From CATOSP01 sp965237775 (GTDB lineage Bacteria; Chloroflexota; Dehalococcoidia; Lucifugimonadales; UBA3495), in NCBI GenBank assembly GCA_965237775.1, contig OZ250155.1:1674001-1738000 (forward strand): 64,000 bases of DNA, given 5' to 3'. The translations under genes were made by a program, and so were the position numbers. Of this stretch, positions 60,766-64,000 are shown piece after piece (positions within the stretch are counted from its first letter, which is position 1; the number at the start of each line of letters is the position of its first letter). The notes beneath the pieces were generated by a model. It worked only from the letters and a program-made list of their open reading frames with translations, was not told the origin of the DNA and did no database searches.

Positions 60766-63351
60766 TTATTCTGGGGCCGAGGCGCCGTTGCCGCCATTTG
60801 CACTGTTGGTACCATTTGTGCCGTTGGTCCCGTTCGCGTTATTTGTGCCGTGCCCGCCGTCGACTGACTCGTCGCCCGAAGATTCGGCTCGGTTTTGGAC
60901 AGTCTCCTGGAAGCAGGCAATGGATACCACGTAGTCGTCGGGCTCGCGGTCACGCCACACGATCACTCCCTGGGCGTCCCGTCCGGTCACCCGTACATCG
61001 TCTAGTGTGATTCGGACCACCTGCGCCTTGGCTGAAATAATGAACATATCTTGGCCCGGACCGTCCTGGACCACCCTGGCCGCGGCGACTGGGCCGTTCT
61101 TGTCCGTGACTCGGAAGGTACGGACTCCCTGTCCATTTCGTTTGTGCCTCGGGTATCTGGATATTGGCGTAGACTTACCGTAGCCGCCCTGGCTCACAAT
61201 CAGCAAGTGGTCCCTGGGCAGGGCGGTACCCATAGCCACGATCTGATCGGCGCCCGCGAGCTTCATACCCCGGACTCCTCCCGCGCTGCGGGAACGCGGG
61301 GTCAGCTCATCGACGCTGAACCGGATGGCCTGCCCGCGTTCCGACACCATGACAACGTCTTTGGCCTCCCCGACCTGGGACACACTGACCAGTTCGTCGT
61401 CCTTCTCCAGGTCCATCACGATAAGTCCAGACGGACGGATGTTGGCCAATTCGCCCGTCTTGAGGGCTTTGACTTCCCCAAGCTTGGTGGCCAGAACCAG
61501 CAGATAGTCCGCCTTGGGGTCGCTGATGGACAGCATTGCCTGGACTACTTCGCCCCGAGCCAAGTTCAGCAGGTTGACCAACGCGGTCCCCCGAGTGGTG
61601 CGCGATGTATCCCCAGGAATGCGGAATACCCTCAGGGGGTATACCCTCCCCCGGTTGGTGAAGAAAAACAGGGTGTCGTGGGTGTCCACTACTTGCAGGT
61701 CCAACAGCGCGTCATCTTCCCTGGTGGACATGGCCCGGACTCCCTTGCCGCCCCGATGTTGGGTACGGTAGGTCTGGCAGGGCACCCGCTTGATGTAACC
61801 GCGCTGGCTGAGAGTGACCACCATATCCTGGTGGGCTATGAAGTCCTCGGCGTTCTGGTCCTCGACCTCTTGCTCGTAGATAACCGTTCGGCGCGCGTTG
61901 CCGAAGTCCTTTTTGAGGGTGCGAGTCTCCTTCTTGATTTCGGAGAGGATCTTCTCCGGGCTGGCAAGCAGCGCTTCCAATTCCGCGATGGTGTTGAGCA
62001 GGTCTTCGTGCTCCTTCTCCAGCCTCTCGCGCTCCAGAGCGGCCAACCGGCGGAGCTGCATGTCGAGGATCGCCTGAGCCTGGATTTGGGTCAGGTCCAG
62101 TTGCTCCATCAGGTTGTTGCGCGCCGTCTCCACGTCGGCGGAACCTCGGATAATGGCTACAACCTCATCCATGCGGTCCAGCGCCAGAAGCAGTCCTTGA
62201 ACCACATGGTCCCGGTCTTGGGCCCGTTTCAACAGGAACTCAGACCTGCGCCGGATCACTTCTTCGCGGTGTTGGACGAATAGTTCCAGGCAGCGTTTCA
62301 GCCCGAGCACCTGGGGTTGTCCGTCGACCAGGGCCAACATGATGGCGTTGAAGGAAGAGCGAAGGGCGGTGTGCCGGAACAGGTTGTTCAGGACGATCTC
62401 AGCGTGGGCGTCCCGGCGCAACTCGATCACGATGCGCATCCCGTGGCGGTCCGATTCGTCCCTGATATCTGAAATGCCCTCCACCCGTTTGTCCCTGGTG
62501 AGCTGGGCGATCTTTTCGACGAGGGTGGCTTTATTAACCTGGTAGGGCAGTTCGGTTACAATGATCTGTTCCCGCCCTCCCCTGACCTCTTCGATATCGG
62601 TCGCCGCCTCCATCATCATTCGGCCGCGCCCGGTGGTGTACATGTCCACGATTCCCGACCTGCCGCGGAGTATGCCGGCGGTGGGAAAGTCCGGGCCCTG
62701 CACGTGGCGCATCAGGCGCTCCGTCGTGCAGTCCGGGTGGTCGATCAGGTAGCAGATCGCGTCGGATACTTCGCTCAGGTTATGGGGAGGAATGTTCGTG
62801 GCCATCCCCACGGCGATGCCTGACGCTCCGTTGACCAGCATGTTGGGAATTCGGGCGGGGAGAACTCTGGGCTCTTGCAGCGAGTCATCGAAGTTGAGAC
62901 TGAAGTCGACGGTGTTGTAGTCGATGTCGGCCAGCAATTCTTCGGAAATTGGCGCCAGCCGGGCTTCGGTGTAGCGCATGGCCGCGGGAGGGTCGCCGTC
63001 CACGCTGCCGAAGTTGCCCTGACCGGTAATCAGGGGGTAACGCATCGAGAACTGCTGGGCCAACCGGACCAGGGAGTCGTAGACCGAAGTCTCGCCGTGA
63101 GGGTGGAACTTTCCAAGGACCTCCCCGGCGATACGGGCGCATTTCCTGTAGGCCGAGTTGGGACGTATCCCCATGTCGTGCATCGCATATAGAATGCGGC
63201 GTTGCACGGGTTTTAGCCCATCGCGCACATCTGGCAGGGCGCGGGCTACGATGACGCTCATCGCGTAGTTGAGATAGGAGGTGCGCATCTCATCTTCGAT
63301 GTGCACCGGGCGTATGTGTTCCGTTGGAGGCGTTGGGGCGCTAGTTACCAT
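60766..63351 (-). CDS. gyrA: DNA gyrase subunit A
   Basis: 861 residues, full length. Cleaves and rejoins DNA with GyrB to introduce negative supercoils. Seen: SYLNYAMSVIVARALPDVRDG, catalytic Tyr127 in MRYTEARL, the quinolone-region loop HPHGETSVYDSLVRLAQ (residues 84-100) and the C-terminal wrapping domain with a GyrA box QHRGGKG; this box argues for GyrA rather than ParC. In that loop residues 87-88 are Glu-Thr where Escherichia coli has Asp82-Ser83. The tail after about residue 830 is low-complexity, with repeated NGT units. AGGAGG precedes the ATG. Confidence 0.97.
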   Translation of the reverse strand: MVTSAPTPPTEHIRPVHIEDEMRTSYLNYAMSVIVARALPDVRDGLKPVQRRILYAMHDMGIRPNSAYRKCARIAGEVLGKFHPHGETSVYDSLVRLAQQFSMRYPLITGQGNFGSVDGDPPAAMRYTEARLAPISEELLADIDYNTVDFSLNFDDSLQEPRVLPARIPNMLVNGASGIAVGMATNIPPHNLSEVSDAICYLIDHPDCTTERLMRHVQGPDFPTAGILRGRSGIVDMYTTGRGRMMMEAATDIEEVRGGREQIIVTELPYQVNKATLVEKIAQLTRDKRVEGISDIRDESDRHGMRIVIELRRDAHAEIVLNNLFRHTALRSSFNAIMLALVDGQPQVLGLKRCLELFVQHREEVIRRRSEFLLKRAQDRDHVVQGLLLALDRMDEVVAIIRGSADVETARNNLMEQLDLTQIQAQAILDMQLRRLAALERERLEKEHEDLLNTIAELEALLASPEKILSEIKKETRTLKKDFGNARRTVIYEQEVEDQNAEDFIAHQDMVVTLSQRGYIKRVPCQTYRTQHRGGKGVRAMSTREDDALLDLQVVDTHDTLFFFTNRGRVYPLRVFRIPGDTSRTTRGTALVNLLNLARGEVVQAMLSISDPKADYLLVLATKLGEVKALKTGELANIRPSGLIVMDLEKDDELVSVSQVGEAKDVVMVSERGQAIRFSVDELTPRSRSAGGVRGMKLAGADQIVAMGTALPRDHLLIVSQGGYGKSTPISRYPRHKRNGQGVRTFRVTDKNGPVAAARVVQDGPGQDMFIISAKAQVVRITLDDVRVTGRDAQGVIVWRDREPDDYVVSIACFQETVQNRAESSGDESVDGGHGTNNANGTNGTNGTNSANGGNGASAPE

Positions 63352-63457
63352 AACTCATTCCTCCTCTACCCCTCGTTCACTTCCACGATTGCCCTTGTGA
63401 GGGCGGAGTTGTCGCGGTACTTACAATAGCCGCCCGCGGACCAGTCCCAGGAGACCG

Positions 63458-64000
63458 TTACACGCGGGACAGTTCGGCGTGGCTCTCGGCGCGGTCTTTG
63501 AAGGCCTTGAACAGATTGGCGAAGGAGGCAGGCACCTCGTCTTGCCGCTCAGGGTGGCACTGAAGACCGATCACCCAACTGTGTTCCGGGCTCTCCAGTC
63601 CTTCGATGTAACCGTCTTCCACCGAATAGGCGGTTGCCATGAGCCGCGGAGACTTCTGGGGTTCGCGCACTCCTTGGTGGTGCCGGCTGTTCACCCGGAA
63701 AAACCCCGCCGAGCCGATGATGGGCGCGGCCTTGGCGCCCGGGGCCAGGTATATTTGATGTGACTCGGAGACCCAGCGGTCGCCCTCTCTGACCGCGCGG
63801 TGGCCTGGAAGGTCCTGGATTAGCTGCCCGCCGAAGGCCACGTTCAACACTTGCATCCCTCGGCAGATGGCCAACACGGGCATATCTCTTTGCAGCGCAT
63901 GCTCCAACAGCCGAAATTCCAGGTCGTCCAAAGGCTTGCTCACGTAGAGTCCGGCGTTCGGGTCGGGAGTGGCCCCGTAGAATTCAGGGTCCACATCCGG
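63458..64000 (-). CDS. Class I glutamine amidotransferase-like (PuuD/peptidase C26), N-terminus outside window
   Basis: About 180 residues visible, the frame continuing past base 64000; it opens with DVDPEFYG, which normally follows GG in this family. Seen: the catalytic cysteine in VLAICRGMQVLNV, HQIYLAPGAKA, VNSRHHQGVREP and the His-Glu pair in GLQCHPERQDEV. Peptidase C26 members hydrolyse gamma-glutamyl amides, such as gamma-glutamyl-GABA in putrescine breakdown. Full family length is near 240-260 residues, so roughly 60-80 are missing. It lies 106 bases upstream of gyrA on the same strand. Confidence 0.9.
   Translation of the reverse strand, partial: PDVDPEFYGATPDPNAGLYVSKPLDDLEFRLLEHALQRDMPVLAICRGMQVLNVAFGGQLIQDLPGHRAVREGDRWVSESHQIYLAPGAKAAPIIGSAGFFRVNSRHHQGVREPQKSPRLMATAYSVEDGYIEGLESPEHSWVIGLQCHPERQDEVPASFANLFKAFKDRAESHAELSRV

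Noticed and set aside
61051..62283. 410-codon open frame on the + strand opposite gyrA
   Set aside because: Lies wholly inside the certain gyrA gene in the reverse frame; composition is that of a high-GC antisense shadow, with no family motif.
1..64000. tRNA, rRNA or CRISPR loci
   Set aside because: No T-loop GTTCRA pattern with paired arms, no rRNA-like conserved blocks and no regularly spaced short repeats were seen by reading; an automated scan was not possible.

Overview
Sixty-four kilobases of GC-rich bacterial chromosome with no rRNA, tRNA or CRISPR array that I could find. The gene content points to a Chloroflexota bacterium, probably of the Dehalococcoidia/SAR202 type. The reasons are the giant GT39-DUF2298 membrane protein, three luciferase-like flavin monooxygenases plus a flavin reductase, a solitary molybdenum hydroxylase large subunit, SelA-like and CocE-like enzymes and several amidohydrolases. 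This placement is inference from gene families; no marker gene was compared.

Left part (1-13.5 kb, + strand): the end of a complex I operon (nuoL partial, nuoM, nuoN), a LOG-like protein, enolase, GAPDH with its own promoter and strong terminator, the 1516-residue membrane glycosyltransferase-type fusion, and two small membrane/YtxH proteins. A structured, possibly RNA-coding spacer lies at 13.6 kb. From 18.4 kb back to 13.7 kb (- strand) runs a potassium-uptake operon: TrkH, three RCK/TrkA proteins, a UspA protein, and pheA as last gene. A good promoter stands before trkH.

Middle (18.5-36.7 kb): leuS, two alpha/beta hydrolases and a hydantoinase-like amidohydrolase on +. On - lie an Lhr-type helicase overlapping a broken DUF4258 gene and an intact DUF2283 gene. 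A NUDIX hydrolase (+) converges on a 2-oxoacid dehydrogenase operon (E1 alpha, E1 beta, E2) whose E2 carries two subunit-binding domains. An acetamidase-like gene, a HEPN-like small protein and a SelA-like PLP enzyme follow.

Scar region (36.5-43.5 kb): a 747-bp direct repeat holds the 3' ends of the SelA-like gene and of a xanthine-dehydrogenase-type gene. The second xdh copy is split by an IS66-family element with 8-bp target duplication, and that element is split by an IS1380-family element with 5-bp target duplication. Removing both restores continuous reading frames exactly.

Right part (43.5-64 kb): a catabolic island of dienelactone hydrolase, two MFS transporters, a CocE/NonD hydrolase, a second amidohydrolase, three LLM flavin oxidoreductases, an NAD-binding epimerase-like protein, a VOC protein, a DAO-type FAD oxidoreductase, an HpcH/HpaI aldolase, a BtuF-like protein, a flavin reductase and an alpha/beta hydrolase. 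gyrA and a partial class I glutamine amidotransferase follow. Together these suggest oxidation and ring- or amide-opening of organic compounds, feeding into central metabolism (eno, gap, 2-oxoacid dehydrogenase) and complex I. I did not find a clearly new defence or mobile system; the most unusual features are the graded duplication with nested insertion sequences, the tandem-domain E2 and the three divergent TrkA proteins.
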